Assembly (NCBI GenBank): GCA_038204465.1
Contig: JBBRCX010000005.1
Location: forward strand, 1-64,000
Reading direction: 5' to 3'
Length of the DNA: 64,000 bases
Source: JBBRCX01 sp038204465
Lineage (GTDB): Bacteria; Planctomycetota; Phycisphaerae; Tepidisphaerales; Tepidisphaeraceae
Positions 53,429 through 61,294 of the stretch are shown here, piece after piece. Both the position numbers and the translations under genes were made by a program. Below the pieces are notes generated by a model. It ran no database searches, had not been told where the DNA came from, and saw only the letters and a list, made by a program, of their open reading frames with translations. The first letter of the stretch is position 1. Every line of letters begins with the position of its first letter.

Positions 53429-54388
53429 TTAGTTTCCCGCGAGAAGGGCGTGCGGCGCGTCGACGAGCATCGATCGGATCTGGGTCTCGGTGACCCCCAA
53501 TGCCCGCAGCCGCGGCAGGAATGATTCCCAGATGAATCCGTAACCGCGCCCGCCGTTGACGCGCAGCTGGGATTTGCGGCAGGTGTCGGTCGCGAGCAGC
53601 ACCTGCTTTTCGTAGCCCAGCTTCACCAGCGCCGCGATCCGCTGGGCGCGCACCTCGTCCGGGGCAAGCTCGCTCCAGCCGATCATGTCGAAGGCGATGA
53701 AAGCGCCGCGCTCCAGCATCGGCAGGTAATAACTCAAGTCCTGCTCCGGATCGGCGTGCCAGTGGGCGTCGCAGTGCCCGATCGCGATGCGGCGCAGATC
53801 GGCCCCTGCGGCTTCGAAGACATCCAGCTGCGCATGCCCCGCCCGGCCCAGCGAAGCATGGGTGGTGATGCCGACGCCGGTTCGCTTCTGCGCGATTGCC
53901 GCCGCTTCGAAGATGCGCTTCTCATGATCGCGCAGCCGATAACTTTCCGGCCTGGGCTCGGCCTCGTTATGGCTCGTGATCTCACCGAGGATCCCCGCGC
54001 GAACGCCCCCCGTGCCTTCTTCGATCTCGCGGATGAAATAATCGGCGATCGCCTGCCGGGAAGCGGCGTGCACCCACTGCGGATATGTCTCCTCCACGTA
54101 GAACGCGATGCCGCTGACCACCGGCACGCCCGATTTCCGGCTGATCTCGCGCAGCTTTACCGGATCGCGGCCGATCCCTTCGGGCGTGACCTCGATCACC
54201 GCGCCGCCGCCCACAGCCCGCATCGCCTGCAGTTCCCGCGCCATCACCTCCACGTCCTGCAGCACGTTGTCGGCTTTCTTGGAGAAGAACTGGATGTTGA
54301 GGTAAAGGTGCTCGTGGGCCAGGGTCGGACCCAGAGTCTCAACGGCGGCAACGCCGGTGACAGTCGTGACGGTGCGCGGCAGCGGCAA
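53429..54388 (-). CDS. Phosphotriesterase-family metal hydrolase
   Basis: Metal ligands are visible: HxH in LAHEHLYL, His in GITTHASLG, His in IAIGHCDAH and Asp in LLATDTCRKSQL. The bridging carboxylated Lys of classical phosphotriesterase appears replaced by Glu in AGILGEITS, as in phosphotriesterase-homology proteins and related lactonases. I infer a lactonase or sugar-lactone/phosphoester hydrolase in the sugar-acid pathway. It is the first gene of a minus-strand pair with the sialidase. Confidence 0.8.
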   Translation of the reverse strand: MPLPRTVTTVTGVAAVETLGPTLAHEHLYLNIQFFSKKADNVLQDVEVMARELQAMRAVGGGAVIEVTPEGIGRDPVKLREISRKSGVPVVSGIAFYVEETYPQWVHAASRQAIADYFIREIEEGTGGVRAGILGEITSHNEAEPRPESYRLRDHEKRIFEAAAIAQKRTGVGITTHASLGRAGHAQLDVFEAAGADLRRIAIGHCDAHWHADPEQDLSYYLPMLERGAFIAFDMIGWSELAPDEVRAQRIAALVKLGYEKQVLLATDTCRKSQLRVNGGRGYGFIWESFLPRLRALGVTETQIRSMLVDAPHALLAGN

Positions 54389-54551
54389 TGGTTTCCTCGT
54401 TGCGGGAGAAGGCGCTTGAGAAAGTTAAACAATTCTTTACCGTAGTTCCAGTGCGATGGGCGGGGCTCCCCGTGGCGTGCCCCGGTATGATATAACCCTT
54501 CCGCGATATGGATCGGGTGGTGGCTTTGCACGACCGTTCAGCGAGGGTTTC

Positions 54552-55322
54552 ATGAGTCTGATCAGCGAGAAGCAGGTCCAACAATTCCGCGATGAGGGCT
54601 ATTTCCTTACCGACGTGATGTGGGACAAGCCGGTGCTCGATGAGATTGCGGCCGAGTTTGACCGCCTGCACGCCGAGACGATCAAGACCGCCGAGACCGG
54701 AGGAAACAAGACGCAGATCGAATTGGCGCGGCATCGGCCTTTCATCGGTCAGGTGCACATGGTCAGCCCGCCGTGCGAGCGTTTCATCCGCTCGCCGATC
54801 TACCTCGAGGCATGCGCCAGATTCATCGGGCCCAGCGCCGACCTCTATTACAACCAGGCGGTCATCAAGCCCCCGGAAAAGGGCGGCAGCTTCGCGTGGC
54901 ACCAGGACTCCGGCTACCAGGAAACCAAGCCCCTGCAATACATCACCTGCTGGACCGCGATCTCGCGCACGTTCGTGGGGAACGGCTGCATCTGGATCAT
55001 CCCCGGCTCGCACCAGCGCGGGCTGATCAAGCATGCGTGGGACGAGAAGGATTCAGCGAAGAAGCCGGCCCTGGAAAACGAGGACGGTGCGATCCCGGTG
55101 GAGATGAAGGCGGGGCAGGTGGCGATCTTCACCTCGCTGCTCCTGCACAAGAGCGGCGCCAATACCTCCAACGAAATCCGCCGCGGATACGTCCCTCAGT
55201 ACCATCATCCCGACGCGATCAACGCGCAATCGGGCAAGCGGTGGGGCGACCTCTACCCCGTCCTCCGCGAGGGCAAGCCCGTCCAGCCGCCGCTAAAGCC
55301 CGGCTATTACGCACAGAACTGA
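54552..55322 (+). CDS. Phytanoyl-CoA dioxygenase (PhyH) family protein
   Basis: Fe(II)/2-oxoglutarate dioxygenase. AWHQDSGYQETKPLQYITCW holds the HxD pair, and LHKSGANTSNEIRRGYV the distal His and 2-oxoglutarate Arg. ATG 54552 has GAGGG upstream and MSLISEKQVQQFRDEGY is a typical PhyH start. The downstream DapA-type gene begins 15 bases after the stop, so they are one operon. Substrate unknown. Confidence 0.85.
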   Translation: MSLISEKQVQQFRDEGYFLTDVMWDKPVLDEIAAEFDRLHAETIKTAETGGNKTQIELARHRPFIGQVHMVSPPCERFIRSPIYLEACARFIGPSADLYYNQAVIKPPEKGGSFAWHQDSGYQETKPLQYITCWTAISRTFVGNGCIWIIPGSHQRGLIKHAWDEKDSAKKPALENEDGAIPVEMKAGQVAIFTSLLLHKSGANTSNEIRRGYVPQYHHPDAINAQSGKRWGDLYPVLREGKPVQPPLKPGYYAQN

Positions 55323-55336
55323 GGCGGGAAAGAATC

Positions 55337-56248
55337 TTGGACAAGCAAGAGATCCGCGCCCACCTGACCGGCCCCATCGACTCCGTGCGCACGCCGTTCC
55401 AGCGTGACGGCAGCGTTGACTTTGATGGACTGCGCAACGTGATCGAGTTCGATCTCGCCGCCGGAAGCAAGACGATCCTGCTCACCGTCGGCGACAGCCA
55501 TTACATCTGCCTGTCTGACGAGGAGATCGCCCAGATCACGCGCGTGACCGTCGAGCAGACGCGCGGCCGGGGCATGGTCGTGGCGGCCGACCGGTTCCAT
55601 GCGACCGATCGAGCAGTCGCCTTCGCCCGTTTCGCCCGCGAGGCGGGCGCGGATGTGGTGATGTGCCTGCCGCCGGACTGGGGAGGATCTTGTACTCCGC
55701 AGACGCTGGCGGAACATTACCTCGAGGTGGCCCGGGTGATGCCGGTCATGATCGTCACCGGCGTTTTCATTCCGCGCGGCAGCGCGTTCGCCCTTGAGAC
55801 GATCAAGCGCGCATTGGACGGGAGCGAGAACGTCGTCGCGATCAAGGACGACATGTGCGGCGACTTCGCCCGCCGCCTATGCCTCCTCGCCCACGAGCGC
55901 TGCGCCGTCTTCGCGGGCGGCACCAAAGAGAATCACATGAACATGCTGCCGTACGGCGTGGACGGCTACCTCTCGACCTTCATCACCTTCAAGCCCGACG
56001 TCGCCCACCGCTATTGGCGCGCCTGCGAGGCGAACGACCTGCCGGCGGCGCGCGGGGTCATCCGCGATCTCGACATGCCACTGTTCGACTACGTCCTCAA
56101 GGTGCAGGGGGGCTTTGACGCCGCGATGCACGCCCTGCAGGAAATCTATGGCATCGCCGGCCGATGGCGGCGCAAGCCGTACTACTCGTTCAACGATGCG
56201 GAGATGGAGCAGTTTCGCTCGTTCCTGCGCGGGCTGGGGCTGCTCTAA
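55337..56248 (+). CDS. Dihydrodipicolinate synthase family lyase
   Basis: The start is TTG 55337 with GGCGGGA upstream; the long frame beginning at 54773 is only the shadow of PhyH. Residues TVGDSHYICLSDEEI correspond to the GTTGE loop but with altered residues, and NVVAIKDDM holds Schiff-base Lys170. ILLTVG and VFAGGTKENHMNMLP complete the barrel. It differs clearly from the DapA-type protein at 46346, so a different substrate is likely. Confidence 0.8.
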   Translation: MDKQEIRAHLTGPIDSVRTPFQRDGSVDFDGLRNVIEFDLAAGSKTILLTVGDSHYICLSDEEIAQITRVTVEQTRGRGMVVAADRFHATDRAVAFARFAREAGADVVMCLPPDWGGSCTPQTLAEHYLEVARVMPVMIVTGVFIPRGSAFALETIKRALDGSENVVAIKDDMCGDFARRLCLLAHERCAVFAGGTKENHMNMLPYGVDGYLSTFITFKPDVAHRYWRACEANDLPAARGVIRDLDMPLFDYVLKVQGGFDAAMHALQEIYGIAGRWRRKPYYSFNDAEMEQFRSFLRGLGLL

Positions 56249-56283
56249 CTCGGCTGCGCGAGCAGCTTCGACAGGATCACGCC

Positions 56284-57000
56284 ATGCTGGTCGAACCGCA
56301 GATCGCGACCATTCCCGCCGGACCCGTGCGCATGGGCGTGCCGGAATTTCCGCAGGGCGCGAAGCTGCACCGCTGGGAGAGCCGGGAAGTGAACGTGCCG
56401 GCCTTCGGCATCGCCAGGCACGCGGTGACGGTCGGCGAGTATCTCGCCTTCGCGGATGCGACGCGCTACGCGATAGCGCCGGAGATCCGCACCGACCCGA
56501 GGTTCAGGGATCCGAAGGCACCGGTCGCCTACACCAGTTGGATCGATGCCGTCCGCTACGCGCAGTGGCTCTCGCGTCAAACCGGCAAACCCTACCGGCT
56601 GGTGCGCGATGCCGAGTATGAGAAAGCCGCGCGGGGCGGCGCCGCCGGGAAGCGTTACCCATGGGGCGATGAATCTCCCGACCAAAGGGCCGACTGGAAC
56701 AACCCCGCCGGGAGCCCGCGGCCCGTCGGCTCCTACGCTCCCAACGGCTACGGCGTTCACGACATGGCCGGCTCGATGTGGTGTTGGTGCGAGGAGTGCT
56801 ACGACGAGGTTGCCACCTCAGACAAGGCGCGGATGGTCTACGACGACACGCAGATCAAGGACGTGCGCCTCAATCCCGTGTGCCGGGGAGGCTCGTTCAA
56901 AACCGCCGACCCCACCGTCCTCTGGTGCGCCTTCCGCCACGAAGACCCCGTCGACGGCCGCTTCGACTGCATCGGCTTCCGACTGGCGATGAGCGTCTGA
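56284..57000 (+). CDS. Formylglycine-generating-enzyme-like (SUMF1 family) protein
   Basis: Typical blocks are VTVGEYLAFADA, YTSWIDAVRYAQWLSRQTGK, PYRLVRDAEYEKAARGG, YPWGDE, YGVHDMAGSMWCWCEECYDE and the closing CRGGSFKTADPTVLWCAFRH. ATG 56284 starts MLVEPQIATIPAGPVRMG. True FGE converts the Cys of the sulfatase CxPxR motif to formylglycine; a sulfatase with that motif lies at 59761. Many family members are not FGEs, so the activity is inferred. It follows the DapA-type gene by 35 bases. Confidence 0.75.
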   Translation: MLVEPQIATIPAGPVRMGVPEFPQGAKLHRWESREVNVPAFGIARHAVTVGEYLAFADATRYAIAPEIRTDPRFRDPKAPVAYTSWIDAVRYAQWLSRQTGKPYRLVRDAEYEKAARGGAAGKRYPWGDESPDQRADWNNPAGSPRPVGSYAPNGYGVHDMAGSMWCWCEECYDEVATSDKARMVYDDTQIKDVRLNPVCRGGSFKTADPTVLWCAFRHEDPVDGRFDCIGFRLAMSV

Positions 57001-57071
57001 AAAAGTCTAACCGCGCGTCGCGATATCGCAGACGAAACACGGAGTCACGAAGTCACGAGGAATACCAGCGC

Positions 57072-57127
57072 AGCAGATTAAACGCGAAGGCGCGAAGACA
57101 GCAGATTAAACGCGAAGACGCGAAGAC
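57072..57127. repeat. 28-base tandem duplication
   Basis: Units 57072-57099 and 57100-57127 differ by one base. The inner GCGAAGGCGCGAAGA (57084-57098) recurs inverted at 57258-57272. The rest of 57001-57337 is A-rich CGCGAAG-type repeat sequence with no gene that I can support. Confidence 0.75.
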
Positions 57128-57337
57128 TTAAAGCCACGAAGAAATTGAAATACGACGGCACGAAGAACGCGAAGCAGAAGAACCAGATGCCTATAAAGCA
57201 TTGCTATCAAATAAAGTCAAAGTCCAAGGTCATTTCCGTACTAATTCAGCCTGCTCCTCTTCGCGCCTTCGCCGCTTGGCGGTAATTTTGTCCCTCGTCT
57301 TTCTCTGTGAAGTCTTCGAGTTAAGAATCCTTCTGAC

Positions 57338-58114
57338 TCATTTCGCGGTGTATCCGCCATCGACCGGGATGTTTGTTCCCGTGATGTACGCCGAGGCGTC
57401 GGACGCGAGAAAGACGATCACGCCCTTCAGGTCGTTCTTATTCGCCATTCTTCCAAGGAACGTGCGGGCGTTGTATCGCGGCGTGAAGACTTCGCCCTGG
57501 TTGAAGGAGAAGCCGCCGGGCGCGATCGCGTTGACGCGGACGCCGCGCGGGCCGAGCCTTGCGGCGGCGTAGCGGGTGAGCTGGACCATCCCGCCCTTGT
57601 GGAAGAAGTAGTCGGGCGGCGCATCCCACGTTGTGCCTTCATAGAGTGTGAAGTCGGGGCCGACCATTCCCTGGATCGATCCGATGTTGATGATGCTGCC
57701 GCGCCCGCGAGCGGCCATGTGGTTGCCGAAGGCGTGAGTCATCATGAAGATGCCCGTCGCGTTCACCTCCATGCTCCGCGCGAAGCCCGCCGCCCCCGAG
57801 TCCCAGTTGGCCATGCACCGCAGGACAGCATTGTTCACCAGCACATCGACGCCGCCCGCGCGTTCAATCACTCCCTTCAACAGTGCATTGACCGATGTCT
57901 CGCTTGCCTGGTCGAGCGGCAGCGCCGTTACATCGAGCCCCGCGTCGCGGAACGCTTTCGCCTGCCCTTCGAGCTTCTCAAGGTCGCGGCTGGCCATGAA
58001 TGTTTTCGCCCCGGCTTCCGCCAGCGCTTCGGCGATCTGTCTGCCGAAAAGCCCGGCGCCGCCGGTCACGACCGCCACCTTGCCGTCGAGCCGAAATTGA
58101 TCGAGCACCTTCAT
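57338..58114 (-). CDS. SDR-family oxidoreductase
   Basis: The Rossmann motif TGGAGLFGRQIAEALAEAG is followed by NNA in LVNNAVLR, the catalytic Ser in NIGSIQGMVG and YxxxK in PDYFFHKGGM. The C-terminal AYITGTNIPVDGGYTAK is typical of 3-oxoacyl reductase/sugar dehydrogenase SDRs. ATG 58114 is preferred, with AGAGG upstream. It is downstream of the Gfo/Idh/MocA gene on the same strand with a 27-base gap. The role is likely in sugar oxidation. Confidence 0.88.
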   Translation of the reverse strand: MKVLDQFRLDGKVAVVTGGAGLFGRQIAEALAEAGAKTFMASRDLEKLEGQAKAFRDAGLDVTALPLDQASETSVNALLKGVIERAGGVDVLVNNAVLRCMANWDSGAAGFARSMEVNATGIFMMTHAFGNHMAARGRGSIINIGSIQGMVGPDFTLYEGTTWDAPPDYFFHKGGMVQLTRYAAARLGPRGVRVNAIAPGGFSFNQGEVFTPRYNARTFLGRMANKNDLKGVIVFLASDASAYITGTNIPVDGGYTAK

Positions 58115-58141
58115 CGAGCGTTTCCTCTCTGACTTCAAACA

Positions 58142-59134
58142 CTACACGTTAGTGAACGCCGAGCCCGAGTCGGCCGACGCCAAAACCGCGAGATTCACCT
58201 TCAGCGTCTGCACCCCTTCTTCCAGCGAACAGACCGGCGCGGCCTTGGCTTCGATCGCGTCGAGAAACTGATTCGCCTGCCGGATGAACCACTCATCGCG
58301 CTGCATCGGCGGAAACGTTTGGTCGTTCCACGCTCCGCCGGGCTCGCTCATCCAGCGCCAGCGGTTCTCGTGGACCTCGAAGCGCGCCGTGCCGCGCTGG
58401 CAGATGACAGTCATGCTGATTTCGTTCGGGGCCTGGTGCTGGTTGAGCGCGTAGCAGCCCAACACGCCGCCCTGGCGCGTCATGACGTTCACGGTGTCTT
58501 CGACATCAACGCCATCCAGCACCTGGTGGGCCGCGTCGGCCGCGACGCGCTCGATCGGGCCGGCGAGCCACTCGCCCGCGTTCAGCATGTGGGTCATCGC
58601 ATCCTGAATCGCGCCGCCGCCCCTCGATCGGTCGGCATAATAAATCTCGCGATAAGCCGGCCGGTACAGCGGGAAAAACTGTCCGCAGAACGCGAGCACT
58701 TGCAGCGCTCGTCCGAAGCGCCCGGAGTTGATCGCCTCGCGCATCGCCGCCAGCACCGGGTGCGAGCGCCACACGTACGCGACCGCCGCGACGCGCTTCG
58801 CCCGCAGCACCGCGTCCAGCAGCGCCGGGATGCCCTCCAAGGACGTCGACAACGGCTTCTCGATCAGCACGTGCGCCCCGGCTTCAATCAGCCGCCGGGC
58901 GATCGGAATATGCGACGGCGCCGGCGTCGCGATCACCGCGGCGTCCCAACTTTTCGCCAACGCAGCATCGAGCGACGCAAAGACTTCACGCAGCGCGTAG
59001 CGCTCCGCCACCTGCGCCCGCAGATCGTTGTCGATTTCGCACAGCCCGACTTCGGCGCGTCCGGTTGCCGCGAAGCAACGGAGATGCCGCTCCCCAATAG
59101 ACCCCGACCCAACAACAAGAACGCGATGTGCCAT
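58142..59134 (-). CDS. Gfo/Idh/MocA family oxidoreductase
   Basis: It opens VLVVGSGSIGERHLRCFAAT (NAD(P)-binding) with the family signature EKPLS and a C-terminal beta-sheet substrate domain (CYALNQHQAPNEISMTVICQ). Family enzymes oxidise cyclic sugars or polyols. It is paired with the SDR gene. A pair of inverted REP-like palindromes lies directly upstream. Confidence 0.88.
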   Translation of the reverse strand: MAHRVLVVGSGSIGERHLRCFAATGRAEVGLCEIDNDLRAQVAERYALREVFASLDAALAKSWDAAVIATPAPSHIPIARRLIEAGAHVLIEKPLSTSLEGIPALLDAVLRAKRVAAVAYVWRSHPVLAAMREAINSGRFGRALQVLAFCGQFFPLYRPAYREIYYADRSRGGGAIQDAMTHMLNAGEWLAGPIERVAADAAHQVLDGVDVEDTVNVMTRQGGVLGCYALNQHQAPNEISMTVICQRGTARFEVHENRWRWMSEPGGAWNDQTFPPMQRDEWFIRQANQFLDAIEAKAAPVCSLEEGVQTLKVNLAVLASADSGSAFTNV

Positions 59135-59145
59135 CTTCGCTTCAT

Positions 59146-59308
59146 CGTGGCACGGGCGTCCCGCCCGTGCGGATACCGTACAAGTGACAACGATTCGCAG
59201 CCGCAGACCAATCTATCTGCAATGCCGCCAACAGGCGCAACGCCCTCGCCTCCATTTCCGGTCAGTATCGCTGCGCTCCCCTGCACGGGCGAGACGCCGG
59301 TGCTACGA
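59146..59308. repeat. Inverted pair of REP-like palindromes (REPIN-like)
   Basis: The first element (59150-59170) is GCACGGGCG-TCC-CGCCCGTGC, a perfect 9-bp hairpin preceded by CGTG. The second (59283-59303), read on the minus strand, is GCACCGGCG-TCT-CGCCCGTGC preceded by CGTA. The two face each other across 112 bases, as in REPIN doublets. No RAYT transposase is in the window. Confidence 0.7.
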
Positions 59309-59316
59309 CTAAGATG

Positions 59317-59466
59317 CTAGCGATTGTCTTCGCCCCGGATCGGCGCGCCGCACCAGACCCAGTACCCCTCCATGCGAAACCCACCGCCGCGCGGCGCCGG
59401 GCAGAGGCGCTTCATGAACCGCGGCGACTCTTTTTTTGCCTTTTCTGTCATCGCCGACAAAATCAT
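59317..59466 (-). pseudogene. 5' remnant of a glycoside-hydrolase-type gene
   Basis: The 49-codon frame reads ESPRFMKRLCPAPRGGGFRM followed by EGYWVWCGAPIRGEDNR and stops. The GGGFRMEGYWVWCG block resembles the N-terminus of GH43/GH117-like propeller enzymes seen in planctomycetes, and the remaining propeller is missing. The break coincides with the REP-like pair at 59308, suggesting truncation by rearrangement there. Confidence 0.5.
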
Positions 59467-59470
59467 GCAG

Positions 59471-59692
59471 TCACCCTCTTGGCGGATCCGCAAGCTGGTT
59501 GAATCCCATGCGGTCGCTGCCGCTGACCAGAATCAGCGGTTGTTTCTGATAGACCTTCACAAACGGCACGGTCACGCGCGAGGTCACGCCCATGCGCCGC
59601 TTGTCGCTGTGATTGAGGTCGGAGTGATGGAGCGTGCGCTCGTCTGACGTGAGCTGATACTTCCGCTTGGTCGCAGTGACTGCGGTGGTCAT
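59471..59692 (-). CDS. Small protein of unknown function
   Basis: ATG 59692 has a GGAGG five bases upstream, one of the best sites in the window. The 73-aa basic product includes KRKYQLTSDERTLHHSDLNH and SRVTVPFVKVYQKQPLILVS. Beta-rich, no signal peptide. The stop is five bases before the ATG of the truncated hydrolase frame. It is divergent from the sulfatase gene. Confidence 0.5.
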   Translation of the reverse strand: MTTAVTATKRKYQLTSDERTLHHSDLNHSDKRRMGVTSRVTVPFVKVYQKQPLILVSGSDRMGFNQLADPPRG

Positions 59693-59760
59693 GGCAGCCT
59701 CCGCCGTTACATTAGCGGCGTCGGTTGCGCGGTTGCAACCGTTTGTGAAAAGAGTTCGCC

Positions 59761-61257
59761 ATGAACGTCATCCTGATCCTGATGGACTCGCTAAACCGGC
59801 ACTTTCTACCCTGTTATGGGAACACGTGGGTGAAGACGCCGAACATCGACCGCCTGGCGGCGCGCTCGGTACGCTTCGAGCGGCACTACATCGGCTCCAT
59901 GCCCTGCATGCCCGCGCGCCATGACATCTGGACCGGATCGCTGGAGTTCCTGTGGCGGCCCTGGGGCCCGGTGGAGCCGGGCGAGATGACGCTGACCAGG
60001 CGCCTCAAGGGCAAGGCGGTCACGCAACTCGTGACCGACCATTACCACTTCTTCGAGCTCGGCGGCGAGACATATCACGTCGACTTCGACGGCTGGGAAT
60101 TCATCCGCGGCCACGAGAACGATCCCTGGGTCACGCGTCCGAACCGCGTCGAGATCAAGGGCCGCTGCACCGACCAGTATCAGCGCAACATGTCGCGCAT
60201 GCGCGAGGAGCAGGAGTTCACTTCGCCGCGGACGTTCAAAGCCGCCGCCGACTGGCTCGAGGACAATCACGACCAGCACGATCAGTTCTTCCTGTTCATC
60301 GACGAGTTCGATCCGCACGAGCCGTTTCATTCCAGCGAGCCGTACAACAGCATGTACGATCCGCAGTGGCGCGAGCCGCCATTTTTCTGGCCGGCTTACG
60401 GACCCAATCGCTACAGCGAAGTTGAACTCCAACACCTGCGCGCGCAGTACGCCGGCAAACTCACGATGGCCGACACCTGGCTCGGCCGCGTCCTCGACAA
60501 GCTCGACCAGCACGCCCTGTGGGATGAAACGATGGTCATTCTCACCACCGATCACGGGCACTTCCTCGGCGAGCACGAATGGGTGGGCAAGGGCATCTAT
60601 CCGCAGTACCAGCCGATCGCGCACATCCCGCTGCTGATCGCGCATCCGGGCGTGAAGCCGGGACGTTGCGAGGCACTGAGCTGCACGATTGATCTGTGCC
60701 CGACCGTGCTCGAAGCCTGCGCTATAGAGCACGAAAGGATGGATGGGCGGTCGCTGCTGCCTCTGTTAAAGGGGGAAACGAAAAGTGTTCGCGACTTCGC
60801 CCTCTACGGCTGGTTCGGCGCCTACGTGCAGGTGACCGACGGGACATACACCTACCTGCGAGCCCCCAGCAGCCCGGACAACGGGCCGCTGTATGTCTAC
60901 CGCAGCACCTGGAACACGGCGCCGTGGTGGCGAATCCCGGTGCCCGATCAGCGGCTCGAGATCGGAAGGTTCCTGCCGCACCAGCAGCGCGTCATTGGAC
61001 GCATCTTGCTCAAGGATGAAGAAAAGAAATTCCTCGGCGTGCATCCCGATTCGGTCCGCCGGCCGACCCGCCTCTTCGACGTGTCGGCTGATCCAAATCA
61101 GCAGCACGATCTGTCCGAAGATGCCGGACATCGAGCGAGCGCCGAGGCGCTGCTGGCGCGGGCGCTGCGCGAGGTCGGATGCCCGCCGGAGCAGTTTGAA
61201 CGATTGGGCATTGCAGCGCAGAGCATGGCCTCCCGCGATCGAACGAAAGGCGATTGA
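59761..61257 (+). CDS. Type I sulfatase
   Basis: An alkaline-phosphatase-fold arylsulfatase. Metal ligands begin in ILILMDSLNRHF. The formylglycine motif is Cys49-Met-Pro-Ala-Arg (CxPxR) in SMPCMPARHDIWTG, and MVILTTDHGHFLGEHEW carries the second Asp/His pair. There is no signal peptide, so it is probably cytoplasmic or exported without a visible signal. The SUMF1-like protein at 56284 could mature it. It fits desulfation of sulfated sugars in this region. Confidence 0.9.
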   Translation: MNVILILMDSLNRHFLPCYGNTWVKTPNIDRLAARSVRFERHYIGSMPCMPARHDIWTGSLEFLWRPWGPVEPGEMTLTRRLKGKAVTQLVTDHYHFFELGGETYHVDFDGWEFIRGHENDPWVTRPNRVEIKGRCTDQYQRNMSRMREEQEFTSPRTFKAAADWLEDNHDQHDQFFLFIDEFDPHEPFHSSEPYNSMYDPQWREPPFFWPAYGPNRYSEVELQHLRAQYAGKLTMADTWLGRVLDKLDQHALWDETMVILTTDHGHFLGEHEWVGKGIYPQYQPIAHIPLLIAHPGVKPGRCEALSCTIDLCPTVLEACAIEHERMDGRSLLPLLKGETKSVRDFALYGWFGAYVQVTDGTYTYLRAPSSPDNGPLYVYRSTWNTAPWWRIPVPDQRLEIGRFLPHQQRVIGRILLKDEEKKFLGVHPDSVRRPTRLFDVSADPNQQHDLSEDAGHRASAEALLARALREVGCPPEQFERLGIAAQSMASRDRTKGD

Positions 61258-61294
61258 GGGAATGCACGATTGAGGCGCAACGCATGGCCCGCGC

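Noticed and set aside
54773..55336. Long N-terminal extension of the DapA-type gene at 55337
   Set aside because: The extension overlaps PhyH in another frame and reads as Arg/Pro-rich shadow. A TTG with a ribosome-binding site at 55337 fits the family start.
59471..59692. SymE-like toxin assignment
   Set aside because: Only loose resemblance in the beta-rich C-terminus; the conserved SymE core could not be seen.
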